Assembly (NCBI RefSeq): GCF_000186345.1
Contig: NC_014962.1
Location: 4,926,450 to 4,990,449 of the forward strand
DNA length: 64,000 bases
Direction: 5' to 3'
From: Isosphaera pallida ATCC 43644
GTDB taxonomy: Bacteria > Planctomycetota > Planctomycetia > Isosphaerales > Isosphaeraceae
Position numbers and translations under genes: made by a program. Position 1 is the first letter of the stretch. The number at the start of each line of letters is the position of its first letter. This document shows, piece by piece, positions 1-7,554 of the stretch. The notes beneath the pieces are model-generated. The model had not been told where the DNA came from. It worked only from the letters and a program-made list of their open reading frames with translations, and ran no database searches.

Positions 1-1484
1 CCGCTCGGCGCATGACGATGCGCTTCATCGAGCAGCACCAGCACGTTGGCACTCTGCTCGGTGCTCAGGGCCGATGTGGCCTGCGCTACTAGAATGTTGA
101 GGAGCTTTGCTAGAATCCTGCGCTGCAATTCCTCAGACCAGAACCGCTGGTTACCTTGGCGAGAGATGTCAATCACGATGACTGGGCGGGGAGAGTTGTC
201 CCCAGCCGATCCAAGGAGCCGATTGACGATGCCGTGCTGTTGTTGGCCAAAGCTGTAGAGCCGGTGCCGGTCTTGCCCTCGCGTAAACAGCCGGCAGATC
301 GGTTGCCAGGTCTTGGCAAGCAGCTGATTTTGCGCCTGCTTGTCGTTGAGGAACCGTTGGACTCGCTGCTGAAGCTGCTGGGCACGCTGTCTGGTCGTGT
401 AGATGAATCCAGCATTGTTGGGGTCATTGATGGCATTCAACGCGGCCTGCAGAACCGGCAGTGTTTCGAGAGCGTCAAGCTTGTGAGTGCCCTCTAAGGC
501 TTGACGCACGACCTCAGCAGCCCGACGGGCATTTTCTGCTGACGCGCTCGGAATCTGTAACTGTTCAAAGAACCGCAAAGAGATCAGCATTTCCTCGAAG
601 GTATCCCAATCATCCAATTGGATGTCGCCAATCCTGAATACTTCGATCGGTCGTCCCTGTGCCCGAATTGCCTGGTCTAATTGCAAGCCCTGCTGACCGA
701 CGCGTTTGCCGGAGAGTTCCAGCGAGAATTCTCCCTGCGGGTCAATGACCAAAATGCCGAGTTGAGGATGCCGGGCGTAAGCGCAAAGCATCATCTTCGC
801 CAGGCCCGACTTGCCGGAGCCAGTCTTGCCGAAGACGCCAAGGTGGTAGGCTTCACCCGCGCCCCCAACACCGCTGCCGAAATGCTTGAACCACATGGGA
901 TACAGCACGTCGTTCGCGTAGGCCTTGCCCAGGTAGACGATCTCTTTCTCTTTCTGATAGACCGACAGAAGCTCATTTAGAAGGGCTTGATTAACCCGAA
1001 AGACGCGGGTTCCCGTGGGCGGAACCATGCCCAGCACCTCCGGCTCGTAGCCGTTGCTGCCCTGGCGGAACGTCGCGCCGACGACCAGGTCCGCGATGCG
1101 CGTATCCTGGCGATTGGTGATCGGCGGAATCTCTCCGGTTCGCTTGACCAGGTTGCGAAAGACGGAATCCTCGTGCCAACGGTTACGCAACTCGATGCCG
1201 ACGACTTGGCCAACGGAAATAATGGGCGTGCCGTTCTGTTCGGCGCGAAATGCCGTCAGCGCCCCGACCATGCGTTCTTTGGTCGCTTCGAGCAAGAGGT
1301 CGAGCGTCAGTTCGGTGTTGGACGACGGGCTGCCGATGACGGCCACATCTTGGTTGCGTTCCGTGGACATGCTCAACCTCCTCGCCCGCCTTCGGTGCGA
1401 TAGTTTTGCAGAAACAGTCGTCAGTTCGGTGTTGGACGACGGGCTGCCGATGACGGCCACATCTTGGTTGCGTTCCGTGGACAT
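1..1484 (-). CDS. herA: HerA-like ATPase (DUF87), partial, carboxyl end beyond window
   Basis: Hexameric DNA-translocating ATPase of the HerA/FtsK superfamily, which normally works with a NurA nuclease. The frame is open from the start to the window edge. The Walker A motif GKTGSGKS lies near positions 805-835, and a Walker B segment LVLLDEAHRHAP sits at the left edge, so roughly the last 50-150 residues are missing if it has usual HerA length. It directly follows nurA with a 2-base gap. Two starts are possible because of a 114-bp tandem duplication: ATG at 1484 and ATG at 1370. Each is preceded by AGGAGGTTGAGC, and the frame is open between them, so the 1484 start adds 38 residues that repeat the natural amino terminus. 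In homologues the protein most likely starts with MSTERNQDVAVIG once. Confidence 0.88.
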   Translation of the reverse strand, partial: MSTERNQDVAVIGSPSSNTELTTVSAKLSHRRRARRLSMSTERNQDVAVIGSPSSNTELTLDLLLEATKERMVGALTAFRAEQNGTPIISVGQVVGIELRNRWHEDSVFRNLVKRTGEIPPITNRQDTRIADLVVGATFRQGSNGYEPEVLGMVPPTGTRVFRVNQALLNELLSVYQKEKEIVYLGKAYANDVLYPMWFKHFGSGVGGAGEAYHLGVFGKTGSGKSGLAKMMLCAYARHPQLGILVIDPQGEFSLELSGKRVGQQGLQLDQAIRAQGRPIEVFRIGDIQLDDWDTFEEMLISLRFFEQLQIPSASAENARRAAEVVRQALEGTHKLDALETLPVLQAALNAINDPNNAGFIYTTRQRAQQLQQRVQRFLNDKQAQNQLLAKTWQPICRLFTRGQDRHRLYSFGQQQHGIVNRLLGSAGDNSPRPVIVIDISRQGNQRFWSEELQRRILAKLLNILVAQATSALSTEQSANVLVLLDEAHRHAPS

Positions 1485-1532
1485 GCTCAACCTCCTCGCC
1501 CGCCTTCGGTGCGGTAGTTTTGCAGAAACAGT
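1305..1532. repeat. 114-bp tandem duplication across the nurA/herA junction
   Basis: Copy 1 is 1305-1418 and copy 2 is 1419-1532. They differ at one base that I can see (A at 1400, G at 1514). Each copy contains the end of nurA, the ribosome binding site AGGAGG, the herA ATG and the first codons of herA. The unit is a multiple of three, so herA stays in frame through both copies while nurA stops in copy 2. The near-identity suggests a recent event. Confidence 0.93.
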
Positions 1533-2608
1533 ATCGTCGTCTCCCCATCAGGGGAATCGCCAGCGACGTGCTGAGCCACAGCCTGCTCGACGACGGCGAC
1601 ACCCGCTCCCAAGCTCTTGACCATGCGGTCTGCCAGAAAAAGTGGGTATGGCTCGACGACAGCGGGGCTGAAAAACTGGCGTTCGATGCCGTGCAGCACC
1701 ATTGACAAGCGGGTCAGACTGGAAGCGATCGGCTTGGGCAATTCAAGCCGAATCGCCGGCACCCAATCGCATGGCCGAAAGAAGATGACACGCATGTCCG
1801 CCAAATGCTGGTTGATGAGTTTCTGCGTTTGCGCTGGGCAACTGCCCTTCGGCAGGTGGTATTCCTGGTCTTCGCCGCCAAAGTGATAGATCGGTTCGGG
1901 AGCGGTGTATTCGCCGGGGGACAAAATCAAGGTCGCCAAGGTCTTCCCATCTGTTTCCGGGAGGTCCTTGCCTGTGAGCAAGTCCGCGAGTTCGTTTCGG
2001 CCGGAATACTTCGGGACTGCCACCGTGCGGTCGCTGGCGAGGAGACTAACGAAACGATCAAGAACCCCTTCGTCACGCCATCGCCGTTGAAATTCGTCGC
2101 GGAGGATTCGCGGAGCCTCGCCAACGCTGTTCAACCCTTGGTTCAAGTAGATCAGCAGAATGATGAAGGAACCATCGAGCAGAACCAGGTCGTGAGGTGC
2201 CTTCGCGGCAAGATCGAGTTCCATCGAGATCATCAATCCGCGAAGCGTATTAGTGACGTTCTTGCTGTGTTCAAGCGACTCGACCCACATGCGGTGGTGC
2301 AGTTTTTCCCAGTGCCGCTTGGCTTCCTTCGATGTTCCCTCGACAGCCACGGACGCGGCCGCGCACAAATCCACTGCCGTGAGACGATGCACCTGGTAGG
2401 ATCCGTCGATCCCGACGACAGACGGTTCACGCGTAACATCGAGGTCAGCCTTTCGCTGAATCCAACCGCGTTGTTCGGCCTCGGTGCGCAAAGATGTCTT
2501 GGCCTTCCTAAGGGCCTGCAAGTTGCCATTGACGCCTTCGGCAACCGGCAACGCCTTTGCAAGAAGGTCTTGCACCAATGCATCAGGAAGATCGGCAAAC
2601 GCTTCCAC
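1487..2608 (-). CDS. nurA: NurA-domain nuclease
   Basis: 373-residue NurA-family protein. NurA nucleases are Mn-dependent 5'-3' exonucleases that process DNA ends together with the HerA translocase. The metal-binding NurA signature VVGIDGSYQ is at about residues 63-71, and a second acidic segment VLLDGSFI near residue 142 matches the next NurA motif. The start is GTG at 2608, preceded by AAGGTGGC. The gene lies 26 bases downstream of the DUF4338 gene and 2 bases upstream of herA, so the three genes are very likely one operon. The carboxyl end lies in the 114-bp duplication, and the stop is in the copy nearer nurA. The domain and the herA neighbour together make the call firm. Confidence 0.85.
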   Translation of the reverse strand: MEAFADLPDALVQDLLAKALPVAEGVNGNLQALRKAKTSLRTEAEQRGWIQRKADLDVTREPSVVGIDGSYQVHRLTAVDLCAAASVAVEGTSKEAKRHWEKLHHRMWVESLEHSKNVTNTLRGLMISMELDLAAKAPHDLVLLDGSFIILLIYLNQGLNSVGEAPRILRDEFQRRWRDEGVLDRFVSLLASDRTVAVPKYSGRNELADLLTGKDLPETDGKTLATLILSPGEYTAPEPIYHFGGEDQEYHLPKGSCPAQTQKLINQHLADMRVIFFRPCDWVPAIRLELPKPIASSLTRLSMVLHGIERQFFSPAVVEPYPLFLADRMVKSLGAGVAVVEQAVAQHVAGDSPDGETTILFLQNYRTEGGRGG

Positions 2609-2634
2609 AAAGCCACCTTATGACCTGAAGTGTA

Positions 2635-3777
2635 CTACTTGCGCCAAAGGCGAAAGGACTCGCTACTGTAGCCCGCAAACTCTGGGCATCGCTCGGCCCG
2701 GGGGACCAGCCACCTTCTCAGGAAAAATGCGGCCAGCTCGTCGGCGGGTTGATGGAACCCCATCAGCTGCTGGTGTTCGCCGCGGAGGAACTCGCGGGCA
2801 TTCTCCGCCAAGGGCATCACGAACAACTCGCGGCGAATGCCGTGGTTCATCAGGTTGCCTGAAAGGCCGACATGCGCCAGCACCCGGCGGACGACTTCAC
2901 GACGGTTCCGAAAACCGACCCCCCATGACTTATGCTTGGCCGTCTTGTCGCAGTATTTCTCCGCATAATCGCGCAGCTGAGAATACGCGCCGTTCGTGAA
3001 CTGGAACTCGCCCCAGCCACTCGTGAAGCCGACCGAGAACATCATCAATCTGTCAGCAAAGCGCAGACGGTTGTAAATGGAGGACCGGCCAAGTGCGGAC
3101 GTTGTGGCAATCATCGCCAGGCGACCGTCGGCAGAATGGCCGCGGATCCATGATTCGCCGTGACTGTATTTCCGCCGAAACGCGTCCCGCACCTCGTCAC
3201 TCCCGCACAGCATGGCAACCAGTTTGCCGCCCAAAAGCATGGAATACGGCGGAACCGAGCCAAGAATGAACGCCTCCATGACGTTTCGCAATCGCGTCTT
3301 GCGAGCGTCGAGGTTCCAGCCAATCCACTTGTCGCGAGCCCCAACACTGAAAACGGGATCACATAAGCCAAAGAGGCCAATCAGCTTTCCGTTGTGTGCG
3401 TCCTCAACCAAGAACCGAAGTCGGCGACCGTAACCCGAGGAGGTCGGGATGCTCCAGTGCAGGCTAGCGTAGCGGAACAGCAGCTCGTCTTCCGAATCGG
3501 GGAGGACTTCCACTAATCGTGGTGCAACCTTCGCGGGATCGATTTCGCTTCCCGACGCAATCCGTTGAAGCAGCCGGTCTTCATGGCGGCCAAGGCGTAA
3601 CTGGGCCTTCTCGATTCGGTGTTGGACCGAAAGGCGATGGAGACGCCTCATTTTGTCTTTAGATGGATTTTCTGATAAATGGATTTGGCCGTTACGGATG
3701 CAGAAGCCTTGTCGGCGCAAAGAATTTTCGATCAGTTCTCGCAACTGGGCCCGTTCTTCGGATGACGGCGTCGCCAT
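2635..3777 (-). CDS. DUF4338 (DruA-like) protein
   Basis: 380-residue protein of the DUF4338 family, which includes DruA of the Druantia type I anti-phage system. Its molecular activity is not established. Family hallmarks are visible: an amino-terminal helical part, GYGRRLRFLVEDAHNGKLIG, then DPVFSVGARDKWIGW and GSVPPYSMLLGGKLVAML. I chose ATG 3777 because it gives the usual family beginning, followed by a RELI...RRQGF helix; an in-frame start at 3834 would add 19 residues. It is the first gene of a DUF4338-nurA-herA set. No DruE-type DUF1998 helicase is present in this window, so it is not a canonical Druantia locus. DUF4338 proteins also occur as solitary, possibly mobile genes. Confidence 0.85.
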   Translation of the reverse strand: MATPSSEERAQLRELIENSLRRQGFCIRNGQIHLSENPSKDKMRRLHRLSVQHRIEKAQLRLGRHEDRLLQRIASGSEIDPAKVAPRLVEVLPDSEDELLFRYASLHWSIPTSSGYGRRLRFLVEDAHNGKLIGLFGLCDPVFSVGARDKWIGWNLDARKTRLRNVMEAFILGSVPPYSMLLGGKLVAMLCGSDEVRDAFRRKYSHGESWIRGHSADGRLAMIATTSALGRSSIYNRLRFADRLMMFSVGFTSGWGEFQFTNGAYSQLRDYAEKYCDKTAKHKSWGVGFRNRREVVRRVLAHVGLSGNLMNHGIRRELFVMPLAENAREFLRGEHQQLMGFHQPADELAAFFLRRWLVPRAERCPEFAGYSSESFRLWRK

Positions 3778-3918
3778 TGAGTGACCACCAGTTTGGCCGT
3801 ATGCCGACTCCCACGCATGCCACGGTGCACGCATTTCCGGTCATGTCCTGAGAGGATAACTCAGCGGCCGCCGAACGGCAACCCTTCTTGCCGACGATGG
3901 CGGAAGAAGCCGAGTGTC

Positions 3919-4700
3919 CTAGTTCACCTTCAGCGCGTCGGTGGACCGCCATTTGATCACGCGGAATGCGCCGCACTTCTTGCCGTCGATCCAGCAATCC
4001 AGTTCGCCGTCCTCCTTGCTCGCGGTGTTCGCCATCATCCGCCATTCGACGCAGACCCAGGTTTCCCGCTTCGGCACCTGGTCGGGCTTCGGCTGGAACC
4101 AGTTGCCCCAGAATTTGCCTCGGCCGGCGGCGTTTATCTTCCACCAGTAGGCGTAGAAGATCAGCGCCCCAGGCGGGTCCCAGTCGCGCGGGCCGATCGG
4201 TTCCAGGGGCACCCAGAAGAACTTGTCGCCGTCCGGCAGCTTTGTCTTCCCCCTTAAAGCCACCATTGCCGGCGTCGGCCATGAAGCCGCTGCCGCCGTG
4301 GCCGTGGTCGCCGTAGTCCTTGCCGTCGCGGACGTCGTGCCGCCTGTAGACCTCGTCGTGGCCGGACTTGAGCCACTTCACGAAGGTCACGTCCTCGTGG
4401 CCGTCCTTGCGCAGTTGCACCTTGGCCGATCGCTTGCCCCGGGCGAGGGCTTTGTCCGTCTCGGCCTCGACCGGGGCCGCGTCTTCGGTCGCCCCACAAC
4501 CCTTGCGGCGGTTGACCTCGTCCCGGGCCGCGCCGATCGTGCCGTTCTCGAAGTCGTCGTGGAACAGTACGGCCTCGTCGCGGCCAATGCCCACATCATT
4601 GCGGATAACGCGCGGCCAGCCCCTCGTCCTGGCCGCGCGCAACGTTCGCCGACATGCCAAGGGTGAGAACAAGACAACACGTCGTGGCGGCCAGGCTCAT
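3919..4700 (-). pseudogene. frameshifted secreted protein gene, lyase/concanavalin-like
   Basis: Three reading frames together give one plausible secreted protein. An ATG at 4700 opens a signal peptide (MSLAATTCCLVLTLGMSANV) that continues to GLAARYP and stops at 4596. A second frame picks up at once with NDVGIGRDEAVLFHDDFENG and runs to about 4255. The third, starting near the five-G run at 4249-4253 (minus strand), encodes KLPDGDKFFWVPLEP through KFWGNWFQ to the stop at 3919. The parts resemble planctomycete secreted proteins with an FxxDFE...WDEV start and a glucanase/lyase-like beta sandwich. At least two indels are needed, so the gene is broken unless these are sequencing errors. It lies 21 bases after the Mrr-like gene. 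Confidence 0.6.
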
Positions 4701-4721
4701 GGCGCAAACCCTTCGTTTGAA

Positions 4722-5645
4722 TCAGCCTTCGTCTTCATCAAAAAAGTCGTTGGACACGTCCTTGAGTTCGTATCGCCTGGTCGTGGTCACGCCGACGTTA
4801 TGCTCGATCATCAAATCCGCGAGCGTTGGCCCGTCGATTAAGACCACCTTCTTGCCTTCGATCCGATCCACAAACTCTTGGGCGTCCCGAGAGAACTGCG
4901 ATGTGGTGATGATCACACCCTTCTTCGCCCGGATGTAGTCCATACTCCCAACGAAGCCCTGGATGATCGGACGTCCAACCGTGCCCTCCCAGCGCTTTGC
5001 TTGCAGGCAGACCACGTCCAAGCCCAACTTGTCCTCCTTGATCATGCCGTCGATACCACCATCCCCGCTCTTACCGGTCACGGTGCCATCGCCCGCGACT
5101 CCACCATAGCCCATCGCAAGGAGCAACCGAACGACCACCTTCTCGAAGTGGCCCGACGAGCACGCCTTCAATCGAATCAGCAGTTCTTCGAGTGTCGCTT
5201 TGCGCAAAGCGTGATACGAGGCGTCGAGGAGTTCCTGGGGTGTCTGGCTGGTCTCGGGGGTCGTCTCGTTTGGCCCCACCTCGGCACCGCCCTTACCCGC
5301 GCCCTGTCCGGTGAACTTGAGGTAAGTGGGGAACCGCTTGAGGAAACGGCAGTTCACCGTCGCCGGCTTCTCGGCCAGCACCTTCATCCCGACTTCCGTG
5401 ATCCGAACCCGGCCGCGAGTCGGGTTGTCGATCAGCCCGGCGTTCTTGAGATGCGTCTTGGCCCAACCGACGCGGTTGTTGAAAACGGTCTGCTCGCCGC
5501 TCGGCAGCATCTGCTGGCGATCCTCGGGCGTGAGCATGAACCGATCTGCCAGCAGAGCAGTCAAATCCCGAACGGCCACCTCTTCGCCGTTCTGCAAGGC
5601 TTCAAGGAGCGGCAACATGATCGACTGGAAGTCGGGAACGGGCAT
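4722..5645 (-). CDS. mrr: Mrr-like type IV restriction endonuclease
   Basis: 307-residue protein with Mrr architecture. Residues 1-95 form a winged-helix domain (Mrr_N, with INNRVGWAKTHLKNAG-like sequence and TRGRVRITEVG). Residues about 170-290 form the Mrr catalytic PD-(D/E)xK domain: HFEKVVVRLLLAMGYGG, then GDGGIDGMIKEDKLGLD and the QAKRW strand with the catalytic glutamine and lysine. Mrr enzymes cut DNA that carries foreign methylation. It is on the same strand as the rest of the island, but 186 bases from the BNR gene upstream, so it may have its own promoter. Confidence 0.88.
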   Translation of the reverse strand: MPVPDFQSIMLPLLEALQNGEEVAVRDLTALLADRFMLTPEDRQQMLPSGEQTVFNNRVGWAKTHLKNAGLIDNPTRGRVRITEVGMKVLAEKPATVNCRFLKRFPTYLKFTGQGAGKGGAEVGPNETTPETSQTPQELLDASYHALRKATLEELLIRLKACSSGHFEKVVVRLLLAMGYGGVAGDGTVTGKSGDGGIDGMIKEDKLGLDVVCLQAKRWEGTVGRPIIQGFVGSMDYIRAKKGVIITTSQFSRDAQEFVDRIEGKKVVLIDGPTLADLMIEHNVGVTTTRRYELKDVSNDFFDEDEG

Positions 5646-5716
5646 AGCCTCTCACTCGTTCACGGATGCGAATTGAGCTTAATCATAAACACTTGAACAC
5701 ATCTATCGAAAGTCAT

Positions 5717-5743
5717 ATTCCCCGCGACGGCGTCGTGGGGAAT
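5717..5743. terminator. candidate hairpin terminator
   Basis: ATTCCCCGCGAC and GTCGTGGGGAAT form a stem of about 12 pairs around a 3-base GGC loop, with one G-T mismatch (G-U or A-C in RNA depending on strand). It lies between the BNR gene stop and the Mrr-like gene start. There is no clear U-run, so termination is only a guess. A second, weaker inverted repeat (ACACCACC/GGTGGTGT) lies at 5767-5793. Confidence 0.35.
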
Positions 5744-5831
5744 CAGCTACCTCATCGCCAATGACGACACCACCACGCTTGTTGAGGTGGTGTGCGGCAA
5801 TCTTGACGGCGGCCTTGCGGAGCATCCAATC

Positions 5832-7301
5832 TCAAGGGGCGGGATGGTAGTCAACGACTTCGGGCAGCGCATCGCCCGCCGACATGCGGGTGGGCAGCTT
5901 CCAGACGCGGTCGCCAGTCTGGTTTGTGAAGTACAGATGGGACTCCGAAGGTTGCCGGGTATCCCCATCGGCCCACAGGGCGTAGAAGTCGGGATGAGCA
6001 TGGACAGGACGACGGACATAGGTGTGATTGCGCGGGCTATTCTTGGTCAGGACCTTGTCCTTTTTCCAGCTTTGGCCCTGGTCGGTACTCCTCCACAGGG
6101 CAATCTCGCCGCCGGCCCCATAAGGCTGGGGGCCAGGCTCGGTGGGCGCGAAAATCCGCCAGGTGCCATCGGCCTCGATGTATAGCGAGCCCATATCGTA
6201 ATTGTGGTCCGAGGTCGTGAAGGTCCGAATTTGCCAGTCCTGCCCGGTCCAGCGGGCTGTGTACCAGATGCGTGGATCGTTGGCCGGACCGGCGGCATAA
6301 CCCTTGCTCGTGAGGTAGAGCAGAATGGGGCAGCCCTCCGCGTCGAATTGCAGGTCTTTCAGGTACACCAGCCGTTCTTCCGATTCGTAGTCCCGGACCA
6401 GGGCCGGGTTCTTCACGTCGGTCAGGGGCGTCGTCACGGGCTTACCGTCCACGGTCACCCAGGTCTTGCCGAAGTCGCGGGTCTCCAGGTAGTAGAGGTT
6501 GGTGCGGGCATTCAGACCACCAGGGTCCGGGTGGTAGTTGAAGGCCGTACCGATGCGGTCGCCGTCCTGCCAACTGATCTGGTAGTGGCCCAGAGCAACC
6601 CGGGCGAGGGGTTGCGGTTGGTCCCATTCCACCCCGTCCTTGCTGGTCATCCAAAACAGATCACGGCCCCGTGAATAGCGGGTGTGCAGGAAAAGGAATC
6701 CCTTGCCAGCGACGTACCAGGGCTGGGAGTACGAAAAGTTTGTGGTCGTGATGGGCTCGAACTCATCAATAGCATAGGGCTTCTTGCTCCTGTGAATGAA
6801 GGACGGACGGGACGTCCCATGAGCATTGGAGAATATCCAAATGTGACCCTTGTCATCAATCTGGAGGGTGGGATTGTCGTGGGCGTCGTCGGTCTGTTTA
6901 TTGAGCAGAATGGTGGGACGCGGCACGCGGCCGGTGCGGTGGTCGTAGTAAGCAACCATGTGCAGCAGCTCAAGCTTGTCCGCCACCGTGCCCCCGTAGC
7001 AGAAAAAAGTCTTGTCAACGTCCTTGCAGTAAATGGCGATGGGCATGTGCTGCTGCGGGTAGGTGGCAAAACCGCCGCTGTACTTGAACTTGAACTCGTC
7101 TTGGGACGGTTGGTTGGCATACCAGATCCCCCGGTAGCCATCGGCGGTTGGCAGGGGTTGGGCATGTGCCGACACGTTGCCTAGGTTCAGCAGGACCACG
7201 ATGGACAGGAGCGGGGACCACATCCCCGGTCCTGGGGTTCGGTCCTTGCAGGTCCTCCCGCGTGGGGCCTGGGGAAGGCGGATCGTCGGATAACGTGACA
7301 T
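5832..7301 (-). CDS. secreted BNR repeat-containing protein (BNR_4 family)
   Basis: 489-residue sialidase-fold protein of the BNR_4 family, common in planctomycetes and probably acting on extracellular polysaccharides; no substrate can be named. The mature start DGYRGIWYANQPS and the following YSGGFATYPQQHMPIA block are family hallmarks. Several Asp-box-like strands appear, such as TRDFGKTWVTVDG and STDQGQSWKKD. The signal peptide is WSPLLSIVVLLNLGNVSAHA. ATG 7301 has a GAGGTG ribosome binding site; the in-frame ATG at 7223 would start directly at the signal peptide and is an alternative. It is not a defence gene and looks like cargo between defence modules. Confidence 0.85.
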   Translation of the reverse strand: MSRYPTIRLPQAPRGRTCKDRTPGPGMWSPLLSIVVLLNLGNVSAHAQPLPTADGYRGIWYANQPSQDEFKFKYSGGFATYPQQHMPIAIYCKDVDKTFFCYGGTVADKLELLHMVAYYDHRTGRVPRPTILLNKQTDDAHDNPTLQIDDKGHIWIFSNAHGTSRPSFIHRSKKPYAIDEFEPITTTNFSYSQPWYVAGKGFLFLHTRYSRGRDLFWMTSKDGVEWDQPQPLARVALGHYQISWQDGDRIGTAFNYHPDPGGLNARTNLYYLETRDFGKTWVTVDGKPVTTPLTDVKNPALVRDYESEERLVYLKDLQFDAEGCPILLYLTSKGYAAGPANDPRIWYTARWTGQDWQIRTFTTSDHNYDMGSLYIEADGTWRIFAPTEPGPQPYGAGGEIALWRSTDQGQSWKKDKVLTKNSPRNHTYVRRPVHAHPDFYALWADGDTRQPSESHLYFTNQTGDRVWKLPTRMSAGDALPEVVDYHPAP

Positions 7302-7554
7302 GGAGACACCTCGTCGTGACGGTTGCCACTTGACTGCTGGCGGCCATTGTGTGCAGAACAGGCATCCAGGCTTCCGAAAGCCAGGGCCGTTTTGTGCGTG
7401 CGCAAACCCTCTAACAGGTCACTGGATCCTGGCGAAAAACGCGCATGCTCTGTGAACACAAAAACACTGAAATCCCGCGCAAGACCTTGGCCGAACGTGC
7501 TCCCCACAAGTTCGACGGCGTCGATAGGTTGGTCGTTTCTTGGTCATGACCAGG

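Noticed and set aside
2635-3777. Complete Druantia system
   Set aside because: Only the DruA-like gene is present; no DruE (DUF1998 helicase) or other Druantia genes are in the window.
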